Positions 11,668 to 25,933 of a stretch of DNA of 64,000 nt are shown here, piece by piece. The notes under the pieces are model-generated. The model was not told where the DNA came from. It saw nothing but the letters and a program-made list of their open reading frames with translations, and did no database searches. The translations under genes were made by a program, and so were the position numbers. The DNA comes from Artemia franciscana (Eukaryota > Arthropoda > Branchiopoda > Anostraca > Artemiidae), in NCBI RefSeq assembly GCF_032884065.1, contig NC_088881.1:430001-494000 (forward strand). The letters are read 5' to 3'. Each line of letters opens with the position of its first letter. Position 1 is the stretch's first letter.

Positions 11668-11967
11668 GATTTAATTTTTGAACGTTTTTGAATTAAATTA
11701 ATGCGCGTTTTGGTTTTCGCTCTCTGCACAGGAATAATTAAAACAAAATTTGCATATTTTTTGGCTGAATGGCTTTCTCATAGTTTTGATTGGACTATTT
11801 TGATAAAAAAGAACCGGAGAAAGATGCTTAGTTCCCCTCCAATTATTTGGCTACTTAAAAAGGCAACTAGAACTTTAAAATTTGTACGAACGTTTTTATA
11901 AATAAAAAAATGTACATAGCTTACGAATTAACTTACGTAACGAACTTCTATATCCGTATGTTTTTAT

Positions 11968-12198
11968 TAGGTATATGAGGGGGTTCGCCCCCTCGCTTTT
12001 TACACTAAAGCTTAAATTTTGTCCCAAATCCTTAAGCAATGATCCCTGAATCACAAACGCGGTAAAATAAATAGTTGAAATTACTAAAAATACTTTAATG
12101 GAAAGAGCGGGGTATTAGCAGGAGGTGAGCCCTATATGCATAATAATTTCTGTTCCTTTAAAGTTTTAATGCTGCTCCTTACTTTCAGTTGAAATAAC
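11968..12198. repeat. foldback element C (left arm eroded)
   Basis: The right arm (about 12090-12198) is well preserved, with TTAATGCTGCTCCTTACTTT. The left arm survives only as the inner part, 11968-12012 (GGGGGTTCGCCCCCTCGCTTT). Same family as elements A and B. Confidence 0.6.
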
Positions 12199-12239
12199 TC
12201 TTTCATATTTATTTTTTTCATTTTTAAAAAATAATGCTT

Positions 12240-12600
12240 GAAAATATTGCGCCCTCTTCATGGAAATTCTCTTCCCCCATGATAAATTCTTCCATGTAAA
12301 GATCCCCCCATGTAACTCTCCCCTCAACCCTTTCTCCCCCAACCAATAAAATCCCCCTGAAAATGTCTGTACACTTCTCAATAACCATTACTACGTGTAA
12401 ACACTGGTCAAAGTGTGTAGCTTGCAGCCCCTCCCACGGGGACTGTGGGGGAGTAGGTCGTCCTCAAAGGCAGAGTTAATAGGTTTTTCGACTATGCTGA
12501 ATAAAATGCCTATCTCAGAATTTTGATCCGGTGACTTTGGGAAAAAATGAGCAAGGGAGGGGGCCTAGGTGCCCTCCAATTTCTTGGTCACTAAAATTTT
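12240..12600. repeat. C/T-rich companion repeat
   Basis: C/T-rich stretch with CCCCCTGAAAATGTCTG at 12353-12370, matched at 30180-30205 (CCCTGAAAAATGTCTG) in the same position relative to the foldback and R repeats. Related to 31490-31650 and, in reverse, 1890-2110. Confidence 0.45.
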
Positions 12601-12619
12601 CGTTTAAATGAGCCCTCTT

Positions 12620-13060
12620 GCAACATTCTAGGACCACTGGGCCGATACAGTCACCCCTGGGAAGAAAAACAAACAAACAAACACGCATCCGTGATCTGTC
12701 TTCTGGAAAACAATAGAAAATTCCACATTTTTGTAGAGAGGAGCTTGAAACTTCTTCAGCAGGGTTCTCTGATACATTGAATCTGATGGTGTGATTTTTG
12801 TTAAGATTCCCTTACTTTTAGGGGGTGTTTCCCCCTGTTTTCTAAAATAAGACAAATTTTCTCAGGCTCGTAACTTTTGATGGGTAAGACTAAACTTGAT
12901 GAAACTTATATATTTAAAATCAACATTAAAATCCGATTCGTTTGACGTAACTATTTGGTATCAGAATTCCGTTTTTTAGAGTTTCGGTTACTATTGAGCC
13001 GGGTTGCTCCTTACTACAGTTCGTTACCACGACATGTTTGATATGCTCAAAGACGATACA
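12620..13060. repeat. dispersed repeat family R, copy 2 (best preserved)
   Basis: About 440 bp closely related to 30840-31220: AAACACGCATCCGTGA, then GAGAGGAGCTTGAAACTTC, GGGTTCTCTGATACA, CGTAACTTTTGATGGGTAA and TTACTACAGTTCGTTACCA near the end. It has no open frame and no terminal inverted repeat that I could see. It follows the foldback elements in the same order as at 29.9-31.2 kb. Confidence 0.7.
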
Positions 13061-15190
13061 ATTAAAGGATAGGATGTTTTTGATATTCTATAGGGGTAGG
13101 GAGAGGGGGGGTTCCGCTCAAATCTAGTGATCCGTACAAAGCTTTGGTTCTATAAAATTAGAAAAATCCGTTTTCAGCCGAGTAGATACTAGATTATGTC
13201 CAATAAAGTATAGCACGAAGAAACATTCTGACTGCATCATGAGACTCGGCCAAAATCTTGATTAAGCCCTTCCTTCCCGTCTCCTCCCCCCCAAAAAACA
13301 GGTCATATTTTAACAAAATTTTCCATTTAGTTAAATCTGACTTTAATGTCTGCAAAATTATTGATAACCTCGACATTTTCTAAAATACGAACAAGTTTGT
13401 AAACAAAATATCACATGAAACCTTAAAATCAATTAAATTCGATCTCTTTAATAAAAGTAAGTAAGTAAAGTAAGTTTTTATAAAAGTAAGGGGAAAATTA
13501 ATATTTCGGATTCGAATTGCTTATATTTACTGTCAACTACATCCTCTACTCTATCTAATAAAACCAAAATTACAGAATGGTTATAACCGTTAAGATTGTT
13601 TACTTGAAATCCAGTTTCCCCAAAAATTTCTTTTTCCAGGGCAAGTACCCCCCCCCCCCAACACTGCCTCATGGCAGATCTGATACGACAATTTTGGCAG
13701 TCTTTAGTGAAATAGCAGACATTTTAGCTTCGATACTAAGCATCTGTTTGGGGAAACTTTGTCACATGATGTAGTTTATCTTCAATGCATACTAGATATG
13801 TATGATGTTCTACAGTGATTATCTGAGCCAATAGATACAAAGAATTTAAAGGAGCATAAGAGTTGAATTCCGAAATATGATTCTGGGCAGCTGCAGCAAC
13901 CCACTACGCGGCCCGAAATTCGATTCTAGCGATGAGATTATTTCGTAACCGTCAATAAAGAACTCAATGATAAATAAACAAACAAGAATAAACAAGAATA
14001 AACAACAAGAACTCAATGAGAGTGGAATCTAGCACTAGTGTCAGAAAAGTCACTGACTATCTAGCCTTTTGCTTTTTTTCTAACTTCATTTTCTTTTTTA
14101 GAAATTGAAATCGGGTAATTATTACTGCGCCAAGTGTGCTTTATTTTTGCAAAAAAAAAGTTTAATACTAGATGGCATTTGAGATTTTTTCCTTGACGCT
14201 AACGCACGTCTCCCCTCTAAGTTACCCATTCTCTTTGAATAAATACATCTAGTTATCTAACTTATATAATATCGTCTTGTTAAGGTCGATCTCCCAGGTT
14301 GAAAGCCAATGCTATTTTCCTATAGCAGTGAAATTCGTATTAACAACAGACACGAGCAAATTCTTTGATGAAAAAATTACTGTGGCTTCATTTAAAGCTT
14401 TAGCATGAATAGGTCGGACAAATTTGCATTTTTTTTTGTTTAGAGCTTGATAAGAAGTTAATTAGTGGGGATCCCTCTCATTTTGAGAAGTAGAAATAAA
14501 TCTATTTCTACAAGACGTAGAGTATTGTAAAGTAGCCTCTCGATTTGCTACAAGATTCCAAAATTTTTGGCCGTGAATTTTTATTATTATTATTATCCGT
14601 TTTCTTTAAAATTGGCCATTTAAGATACGGTTCCTTTACTATTTATAAGGGTTGTACTAATCATACAGCTTTTATTTTTGTGTCGTTTTGTAGATCTTAT
14701 ACCGATAAATAATCCGAAAAATTCTTAAGTTTGCAGTTATAAGATATGATTTTTAGCAATAATTTTTAATATCCAAAATTTCCATATTTCTCATTGGCCA
14801 GTTAGCTGAAGTCAACAGTCTTTAGATATTCTGGCACATCCCTCAAGGAGCAATTAAGACGATGAGAAAGGAGGAAATCTCCTTTACATTTTGGAAAATC
14901 TTGTTTGCTTTCAACCAGGGAGATTCGCGTTAAACTTAACAGATGTATCATTTGAAGGTTGACAACGAGGTTTTTAGTAATTGATTCAGTCAATATCTGC
15001 TATTTACTAATATTTAGTTAGCTCTATTTTCAACAGGCACGGATAATCGTTAATGAGATTTGTTTTCCCCATTTTATGCATATTTACCTAAGATTAGACA
15101 ATAAAAAAAAGAATATCCTGAATCAACCCTATTTTTTGTACTTCAAATGAAGTAAACAAGGCACTGAGATAAACAAACAATATAAATAAA
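13061..15190. other. intergenic region downstream of RPB2, no gene seen
   Basis: AT-rich. It holds a poly-C run near 13650, a small repeat of AACAAGAATAAACAA at 13980-14005 and (TTA)n at 14582-14597. Several overlapping short open frames have no family resemblance. Confidence 0.4.
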
Positions 15191-15198
15191 ACGAACAA

Positions 15199-15204
15199 TT
15201 TATT
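15199..15204 (-). promoter_or_regulatory. candidate poly(A) signal of RPB2
   Basis: AATAAA on the minus strand, starting 34 bases after the RPB2 stop codon. No closer copy was seen. It would give an unusually short 3' UTR of about 50-60 bases. In such AT-rich DNA chance matches are common, so this is tentative. Confidence 0.4.
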
Positions 15205-15237
15205 ACGAAAATTAGAGAACACTGGTAAAAAAAAACC

Positions 15238-15327
15238 TTAAATTGTCATTAGCCTAGGAGCAATATTCATAGACATCAATTCTTGAAAAAGCAGTTTCGC
15301 AGCATAAGGAAGTTTCACTTGAGATAC
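15238..15327 (-). CDS. POLR2B: RPB2 last exon with stop codon
   Basis: Encodes residues 875-903 and a TAA stop: VSQVKLPYAAKLLFQELMSM, then NIAPRLMTI. This is the conserved C-terminal anchor that packs against the clamp of the largest subunit. The acceptor is TTTTCTTCTAG|GTA. The length and end point match animal RPB2, where the protein also stops a few residues after APR. It is too short to appear as a conspicuous open frame and was found by family matching. Confidence 0.95.
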   Translation of the reverse strand, partial: VSQVKLPYAAKLLFQELMSMNIAPRLMTI

Positions 15328-15682
15328 CTAGAAGAAAAAAGACATGTTTTATTATCTGGAACAAGAACCTCGTTTGATTTGACTCTCAACACGATTGGCG
15401 TTCCATTTGGAAGATATTCATGTATGGCATGGGGCAATAGAACATATCAATTAAGTGAATAGAAGATGAAAATAAATTATTTATTACTTGGAGCATTGAA
15501 GTTGTCCACCCAAAATGTGTTCAACTTGCTATCCCTATTTTGGCGATAAAATGAGGAGAGTTTGAATCTTACTCCTTTGGTAAAGCCTCGTATAAGATCT
15601 AACAAAATTGAGACTCAACAGCCTTGGCCCTAGGCATTTACGCATAGATCTGACCTGGAATAGGGGCAAATGATAAAAACTA

Positions 15683-16510
15683 CAGTCGACTTCGATAACA
15701 CGATATCCTAGATATCTCGAATTACTTTCAATGCCGCTTGGAAAACCTATTCAAGTTGAAAAAAAAAAAACAAGCATAATTCGAAATAATTTTGCAGTAA
15801 TATTTTACCTCTGTAAGTCGACAATATTTTACCTATATTTTTATACTTTTTATTGTTATATTTTACCTATGTAAGTCGACAATATTTTACCTATATTTTT
15901 ATATTTTATATTTTTTTATTGTTATATTTTACCTATGTAAGTCGACAATATTTTACCTATATTTTTATATTGTATATATTTTTATACTGTTATATTTTAC
16001 CTATGTAAGTCGAAGTGACCTGAAAGTTATCTACCTGAAATTCAGTACATAAATCGTCATTTAATTTTCCCTTTAATACCATAAGTCAAAGTTTATCTCT
16101 GTATCTTGTATTCTCAACAGACTTCTGTTAGTCAAAACCACGTTATGCAGGTTACAACGTGTAAACTTTAATATGAATTAATTTTGTTTAACATATTTTT
16201 GCATCAGATTCGGTTAATGTTCAGGTGTTTGTTTCCTAGTGAATTAAACTATTTATTGAAATTTGAAAGTCAAGTCTTGATATGGCAAGTCAAGTCAGAT
16301 AATACACTAATAAAGTTATTCTTTAATAAATTCTTTATTCTAATAAAGTTATTGCAGTGGCTGTAGGGAGTAACTGTAGCGATTCTGTACCTCTGTAATT
16401 CGAACTTTCATATGGCTTACCTCTATATAAGTCGTTACCCTTATAAGTCGAATTTTATGTCGAATGTCCTCAAATGATGCATAAGTCGAACTTTACGTAA
16501 CTTGAAGAAA
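15683..16510. mobile_element. possible pogo/Tigger-type DNA transposon end
   Basis: Begins TACAGTCGACTTCGATAACA, which resembles the terminal inverted repeats of pogo/Tigger elements (TA target, then CAGT and repeated cgAtt/cgAac words). It is followed by the sub-terminal words TAAGTCGA and ATTCGAAC scattered to about 16500. No clean right-hand terminus or transposase frame was found, and a minisatellite (15790-16015) has expanded inside it. Confidence 0.35.
15790..16015. repeat. minisatellite with TTTTACCTATGTAAGTCGA
   Basis: Units of roughly 70-85 bp, about three copies, each with TATTTTACCTATGTAAGTCGACAATATTTTACC followed by AT-rich filler. It lies in the last RPB2 intron, inside the possible pogo-like element. 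Confidence 0.75.
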
Positions 16511-17450
16511 AATCGTGGTCCAGTGAATTTTAAGTACGCGAGAGTCAAATGTAGTAAAAACCGAACTGAAGTCACCAGTATTGGGGCAGAGAGAGACCCC
16601 CTGCTATCCTTGCGGATTTGCCAGTCAAGCCCCCCCCCCTCAAAAAAGACAAGCAGATAGATAAACAGCTCCAACCTCTAGAAGTTTAAGCTTAATAATC
16701 TCCTCTTAAAATCTTTTCGTATCATTTTTTGGGGGGAGGGGGAGTTAATTTCATTGAGGAGTGTGCAAGCATAAAAAATACTGTTTGTAACTAGGTAATA
16801 GCCTAGTCGAATATTGGATAATCTCTGCTCGTTTTAAGTTTAGCATAGCTGTTTACTTTTATTTGACAAACACAAATTTGGGTTATCTATAAAAAAAATA
16901 ACAATAATAAAAAAAAGGTAAGTAAATTTACGTTAAGAATCACTTATCTATAATTAGTATTTTTTTTTAATAGACTTAATAACTTAATAGACTTTTTAAT
17001 TATTATTATTAATAAACTGTTCAATATATGTTCAATATCTGTTGTATTCTTTGAAACTTACGGAGGCCCTGGATACCAACCTTCCCCTGACTGGGATCCT
17101 TCAATAATATATTTTCAAAATTTACGAGCAAAAAAAAAAAAAAAAAACTATCACCACGCCCAGTAAATGGCGGATTTTTCTTCTTATGTACATTCAAGAT
17201 CGTTTCCGCATCAATTAAACGACATCGAAAGGATCAGGAAACAAATGTCATTTCAAAAAACGTCCCGTTTTGCATCTCTGTTTCATCTTTGATGTCATTA
17301 TAAAGTTATTAAATACAAAATAATCAGCGCTTTGTAGATGTCTCTTCCTTAAAAGTGAATTTTCATCTGACTTTACTATCTTTAAAAAAGTTGAAATCAA
17401 TCAGGCGACTTAATCTGTATTAGTTCCGAATTTGATAGACTTCGAAGCCA
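16511..17450. other. RPB2 last intron, no feature except a solo foldback arm
   Basis: Positions 16811-16870 resemble a degraded single foldback arm (CTGCTCGTTTTAAGTTTAGC). A C run at 16628-16640 and A run at 17129-17147 are present. Nothing else recognised. Confidence 0.4.
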
Positions 17451-17507
17451 AGTTAAATGACTGAAATAAATCGAACGGCAGAAGTGGAAAAATTATACCA
17501 CTGCATG

Positions 17508-18960
17508 ACATACCAAAAATTATGGGCAATTTCTAAGAACGGTAACTGGGACTCGTGTCAAAAAGAAGTCAGACCTTCTATTATTCGGCATTTCTTGTCA
17601 TTTTTTTTTCAGAATTCTTATTGTTATTATTGTTGTTTTCTTCGTCCAAAACTAGGATCAGACATTTATTACTACAAAAATTTTGCCCACTACGTTAATA
17701 AAACGACTCTTGCATAGTTATTACGCTAAAAAATATTAAGAAAAACATCAAGTGCTAGATGGGGTTAGTGATCTTTCGACACTGACACAGATCTCTAGTT
17801 CTACAAGTTACCCATATTATTATATTATATTATTACATAATATATATTATTATATTATATTATTATAATATATTATTATAATTATTATTATCATACCAAA
17901 AATTATGGGTAATTTCTAAGAACGGTAACTGGGACTCGTGTCAAAAAGAAGTCAGACTATCTATTATTCGGCATTTCTTGTCATTTTTTTTTTCAGAATT
18001 CGTATTGTTATTATTGTTGTTTTCTTCGTCCAAAACTAGGATCAGACATTTATTACTACAAAAATTTTGCCCACTACGTTAATAAGACTCTTGCACAGTT
18101 ATTACGCTAAAAAATATTAAGAAAAACATCAAGTGCTAGATGGAGTTAGTGATCTTTCGACACTGACACAGATCTCTAGTTCTACAAGTTACCCATATTA
18201 TTATATTATATTATTATATAATATATATTATTATATTATATTATTATAATATATTATTATAATTATTTTTATCATACCATATTATATTATTATCATACCA
18301 AAAATTATGGGTAATTTCTAAGAACGGTAACTGGGACTCGTGTCAAAAAGAAGTCAGACTATCTATTATTCGGCATTTCTTGTCATTTTTTTTTCAGAAT
18401 TCGTATTGTTATTATTACTACATTTATTACTACAAAAATTTTGCCAACTACGTTAATAAAACGTCTTTTGCACAGTTATTACGCTAAAAAATATTAAGAA
18501 AAACATCAAGTGCTAGATGGAGTTAGTGATCTTTCGACACTAACACAGATCTCTAGTTCTACAAGTTACCCATATTATTATATTATATTATTACATAATA
18601 TATATTATTATATTATATTATTATAATATATAATATATTATTATAATTATTATTATCATACCATATTATATTATTATCATACCAAAAATTATGGGTAATT
18701 TCTAAGAACGGTAACTGGGACTCGTGTCAAAAAGAAGTCAGACTATCTATTATTCGGCATTTCTTGTCATTTTTTTTTTTCAGAATTCGTATTGTTATTA
18801 TTACTACATTTATTACTACAAAAAATTTTGCCAACTACGTTAATAAAACGTCTTTTGCACAGTTATTACGCTAAAAAATATTAAGAAAAACATCAAGTGC
18901 TAGATGGAGTTAGTGATCTTTCGACACTGACACAGATCTCTAGTTCTACAAATTACCCAT
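17508..18960. repeat. tandem repeat, about 380-400 bp unit, four copies
   Basis: Copies start near 17508, 17892, 18297 and 18679 at CATACCAAAAATTATGGG. Each contains AAGAACGGTAACTGGGACTC, a T run ending CAGAATTC, TTTTGCC(C/A)ACTACGTTAAT, GTGCTAGATGG(G/A)GTTAGTGA and an AT-rich TATTATA block. Copies 3 and 4 share a deletion of the segment with GTCCAAAACTAGGATCAGA, so they are each other's closest relatives. Apparent open frames inside are not conserved between copies. Confidence 0.9.
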
Positions 18961-18961
18961 A

Positions 18962-19040
18962 TTCGTTATGAGAAACTACCAAATTTCGTTATGAGAAACT
19001 ACCAAATTTTATGATATTCGTTATGAGAAACTACCAAAGA
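18962..19040. repeat. three copies of TTCGTTATGAGAAACTACCAAA
   Basis: A short tandem repeat ending about 15 bp from the RPB2 exon 13 boundary, on the intron side of the donor. Confidence 0.85.
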
Positions 19041-19048
19041 GAAAACTA

Positions 19049-19480
<432 letters not shown>

Positions 19481-19599
19481 GTTACGTTCTAAAATAAATA
19501 CGAAGTTTTTTTGAACCTGATGATTCCACAAAACCAACCCTCAACTTCAATTCGGAATTCATTGTAAAGAGTTTAGTCCAAAGAATGCAAGTTTTGGCT

Positions 19600-20130
19600 G
19601 TGAATGCCGTGTGGGTGTCGGTTTCGTCTTCATCAAATACGGCAATTGATTGAATTATTGACGAGAAACCCATATCTGAGTGTAATGCTCGTGCCAGGTT
19701 TAGAGGCCAGTTTGCAAATATCACTGTCGAGTCAGTCAATGCCATAACAAGGAAACACCAGAGGAAGTCGAAGTGAGTTTCTAGGCTTCGATGTAGATCG
19801 CCACAAAAAGAATACTTCGGAAAGATGTTCTTATCATAGGCAGCGACTTCAATGCCAGAATTTCTTTGTAATTGGAAGGTTCTAGATCTCAATAGGAACC
19901 CGTGGGTATAGCAACGGATGCCCTAGTGGTGCAGCATTGCTCGCTGCCCAGAATAGCCTCGCAGTAGCTAACCCATTAACAGCACAAATCCATCCAAATT
20001 GTAACATGTAATTCAAGGAAGTGACAAGCGAAAGTCCAGATACACTACCTAATGATATCGAGACGGTGCATATCCATAGTATCGGACTCTTGAGTTTTCG
20101 GAGGTGCGGACGCGGGCTTTAAGTCTAGCT
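19600..20130 (+). mobile_element. LINE endonuclease-domain relic
   Basis: The plus strand reads DVLIIGSDFNARI near 19830, the core of the apurinic-type endonuclease of non-LTR retrotransposons (GDFNA motif). After a frameshift it reads AALLAAQNSLAVANP, as in the same domain of related elements. Stops and frameshifts show it is dead. GC content is visibly higher than the surroundings, consistent with an inserted element. Confidence 0.6.
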
Positions 20131-20149
20131 CAAACCATTGCCTCTTTAA

Positions 20150-20415
20150 AACATCCGTAGAGCCCCGTTTCAAAGTTACAATCAATAGAAACCTCCTCTC
20201 CGTAAAGCGACGTCTCAAACATAGCTTCTAAGGACGTTGCCACACCATTTCAAAGTTACGGGCCTATAGAACCATCCTCTCCCCAAAATGACGTCTCAAA
20301 TCTAGCTTCTAAGGACGTTACCAGGCCATTTGAAGGTTACTGACCAATAAAACTCTCGCCAAAGTGACGTCTCAAACCTAGCTTTTAAAGACGTTGCCAC
20401 GTCATTTAACTTGCC
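20150..20415. repeat. minisatellite, about 80 bp unit, three copies
   Basis: Units share (C/T)CATTT(C/G)AAAGTTAC, CTC(T)CC, TGACGTCTCAAA and CTAGCTTCTAAGGACGTT. The copies begin near 20163, 20247 and 20326, with a partial fourth. It adjoins the LINE relic and may be a tandemly repeated part of that element. It contains the palindrome GACGTC in each copy. Confidence 0.8.
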
Positions 20416-22018
<1,603 letters not shown>

Positions 22019-22081
22019 TTAAATATATCTCAAAAGAGAATAAAATTATCATAAAATACTAAAAGTGATGTTACAAAATTA

Positions 22082-23003
22082 CAGCTAATCACACACAGTT
22101 TTGCACATGAATATGTGCCAGATGATGCCAAAATCAAGCCACATAATTCAACTTTATTCTGAATCACACATCGTTTTGCACAAAAATATGTGCCAATGAA
22201 TATGGCCACGTGAATATGTGCCAGAATATGAGGCCAAAATCAAGCCACATAATTCAGCTTTATTCTGAATCACACATAGTTTTGCACATGAATATGTGCC
22301 AAAATATGGCCACATGAATATGTGCCAGAATATGAGGCCAAAATCAAGCCACATAATTCAGCTTTATTCTGAACCACACATAGTTTTGCACATGAATATG
22401 TGCCAAAATATGGCCACATGAATATGTGCCAGAATATAATGCCAAAATCAAGCCACATAATTCAACTTTATTCTGAATCACACATCGTTTTGCACAAAAA
22501 TATGTGCCAATGAATATGGCCACGTGAATATGTGCCAGAATATGAGGCCAAAATCAAGCCACATAATTCAGCTTTATTCTGAATCACACATAGTTTTGCC
22601 ATGAATATGTGCCAAAATATGGCCACGTGAATATGTGCCAGAATATGATGCCAAAATCAAGCCACATAATTCAGCTTTATTCTGAATCACACATAGTTTT
22701 GCACATGAATATGTGCCAAAATATGGCCACATGAATATGTGCCAGAATATAATGCCAAAATCAAGCCACATAATTCAACTTTATTCTGAATCACACATCG
22801 TTTTGCACAAAAATATGTGCCAATGAATATGGCCACGTGAATATGTGCCAGAATATGAGGCCAAAATCAAGCCACATAATTCAGCTTTATTCTGAATCAC
22901 ACATAGTTTTGCACATGAATATGTGCCAAAATATGGCCACATGAATATGTGCCAGAATATGATGCCAAAATCAAGCCACATAATTCAGCTTTATTCTGAA
23001 CTT
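22082..23003. repeat. satellite array, about 104 bp monomer, nine copies, higher-order period about 313 bp
   Basis: Monomers contain AATTCAGCTTTATTCTGAATC, ACACATAGTTTTGCACATGAA, a doubled ATGAATATGTGCCA block, and CCAAAATCAAGCCACAT. A variant monomer with CACATCGTTTTGCACAAAAA occurs at 22165, 22479 and 22792, i.e. every third monomer. The monomer just before each later variant has AGAATATAATGCC. So the unit of recent amplification is a three-monomer block. Minus-strand open frames of 62-66 codons across it are by-products of the periodic sequence. Confidence 0.92.
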
Positions 23004-23489
23004 TACCCGAAGACTCATTTCGTTCTACTGCGAAACTAAACAGATTTTTCAAACCCTCAGATGACTAGGATTACCAGCCAACAGAAATACATCATTTAAA
23101 ATACACCCCTCCCCCCCCCCAAAAAAATACGTTAGTTATGAAAAAGATTTCTTTTACCGAGCATTAAGTAGCGTCTATGATCTGGAAAAATACAACACAA
23201 ACTTCAAATTTAAATCCCCAATAACAAGGACCCTGCAATTATGTCCTTTTGTTTTAGGTGATAATTTAAGTTAGACTTCAGTTGTCTTCATTTCATTCAA
23301 ACCTCACCACCTTATTTTTCTATCATATAATGGAAATGATCTAAAAATATGATGAAGAAAGATTAAGAAATCAAAATCAGAAAATACGAGGGAGTCTCAA
23401 GGACTGAGTGACAATATAGTGAAATACGAGGAATCAAGCATTACCAGTGATGAACATACAAAACATTCTTAGCTTACATTGGACTCAAT

Positions 23490-23640
23490 ATTATATTTTA
23501 ACCTCCCCCTTCTCCAAAATATTTGTCGGACTCGTAAAATCACAAAAAATGAATATAAACAAATTTTGTATGTGTTTTTTAAAGTTTCTTTTGTTCCCCC
23601 CCAACCCGTGAAAAAAAAAATCCTGGATACGGATGGTATT
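23490..23640. repeat. dispersed C-rich repeat (ATCCTGGATACGG type), copy 1
   Basis: Shares with 58165-58342 the words AAAATATTTGTCGGACTCGTAAAA, a C run and the end AAAAAATCCTGGATACGG. Partly resembled in reverse sense at 1200-1270. Non-coding. Confidence 0.55.
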
Positions 23641-23989
23641 TCCTGTTTTTATTGTTAAAAAAAATTATAGTAATAATAAAAAAAAAATCAAAGTTTAATT
23701 CAGTCTTACGTCTCCTACTGCCCTATTATATGAATTTCAACATTTTCCTCCCTCTTTTGAGGCCATCTTCTACGGTATATGACACAACAAGGAACATTAT
23801 CCTTGAAACAAATAGTTATATTAATAAGGCATTGCTTGATTCGAATTCTCTTCATTGTGTGTGATATTCAAAAATAAAACAAATTTAATGTAAGACAAGG
23901 TTTCAGCCTATGCGCACCTAAATCATAGACTAGGATTTATAAAATTGCTTTAAAAATGAAAAAGACAATGACACCAAATAGTGAAAATA

Positions 23990-24260
23990 CTAGGGGGAGG
24001 GGAGCACAAAATCTATGGGAGGGATAATTTCATTTTGCATTTTTTTTAATGAGGATACCAAAAAAAAACGTATTTTTTGATAAAAATACGGAAAATATCT
24101 TGAAATAATATTTTTTCAATTATGATTGTTGAAACAATACTGTCAACAAATTACTTTACAGCGATTAACTTTTTTCATTATTTCTGGCCCCATCTCCTCC
24201 AAATTTCGACAATGGATGCAATTTTCCTTCACCCCTCATCCCCCTCCTTCAAACCCCGCT
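23990..24260. repeat. dispersed repeat relic
   Basis: Flanked by G-rich (AGGGGGAGGGGAG) and C-rich (CACCCCTCATCCCCCTCC) blocks. It contains AAATTTCGACAATGG and resembles 1020-1210. Possibly an inverted-repeat element, but the arms are poorly conserved. Confidence 0.35.
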
Positions 24261-25015
24261 CATTTGAGGAAGTATACTTAAACAGGAAAGACTCTCAATG
24301 AACTTACTGATAATGTTAATGAAGCATTAAAAAGGACTGCATACATTCGTCTCTCTAAACCGGCTTGCAATAGATACAACCAAAACAAATTTTATGACAT
24401 TCACTAGAATAGGACCAGCGCCTACAATTTCTCCACGAGCTATTATATATAATGGAACTGCTCTAGCATGAGTCTACCATGAGGGCCATGGAGCCTTTCG
24501 AGGGGGAATAAGTGCACTGTAATTCAATTTTGAATTGCATTTTGTATTGTCTTGTATATAATAATAATAAACTTTATTTTATAAACTTTTTTATTTATAT
24601 TAATTATGGATGTATGATATGGGCGCGTGATTTTTAAATTATAAGAGAGTACAGGTACAGCAAAATAAAGCTGTTCGTATTATTGGAAATTATGACCGAG
24701 GGACTGATAGTACGTTAAGTATATTTAAAAGGTTGAATTTAATGAATGTAGGTCAAATTAGAGATATGCAGATAGGCATTTTCGTTTTTCTGTGCTTGAA
24801 TAATTTGGAACCTGAAGTTTTTAGAAGTTATTTTAAACAGAATTTATTTTACCATCAATATTTTACTCGACATGGAAATGATCTGATTAGTGAGATGAGG
24901 AATACAACGCGATCGGGACATGTGACAAGACACATAGGCCCAACAATTTGGAATGCATTCCCAGAGTATATAAGGGAGTCAGAGAGTCTCTCACAGCTTA
25001 AGAGCCGGTTAAAAA

Positions 25016-25018
<3 letters not shown>

Positions 25019-25095
<77 letters not shown>
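25019..25095. repeat. (AT)n microsatellite
   Basis: About 38 uninterrupted AT units inserted at the end of the LINE tail frame. Confidence 0.98.
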
Positions 25096-25104
<9 letters not shown>

Positions 25105-25149
25105 GTCGCTATTACAGGTCAAAACGGCCTTTTTGTGACTAATTGATAT

Positions 25150-25933
<784 letters not shown>

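Noticed and set aside
12166..12381. Short open frames across foldback and C/T-rich repeats (also at 1918, 30837, 31454, 32047)
   Set aside because: They follow repeat families with no conserved frame between copies.
22154..22981. Family of minus-strand open frames beginning MWLDFGIIFWH
   Set aside because: They are the satellite monomer translated; no start context, no conservation beyond the DNA repeat.
22082..23003. Regularly spaced repeats resembling a CRISPR array
   Set aside because: Repeats are contiguous monomers with no unique spacers, in a eukaryotic intron; it is a satellite.
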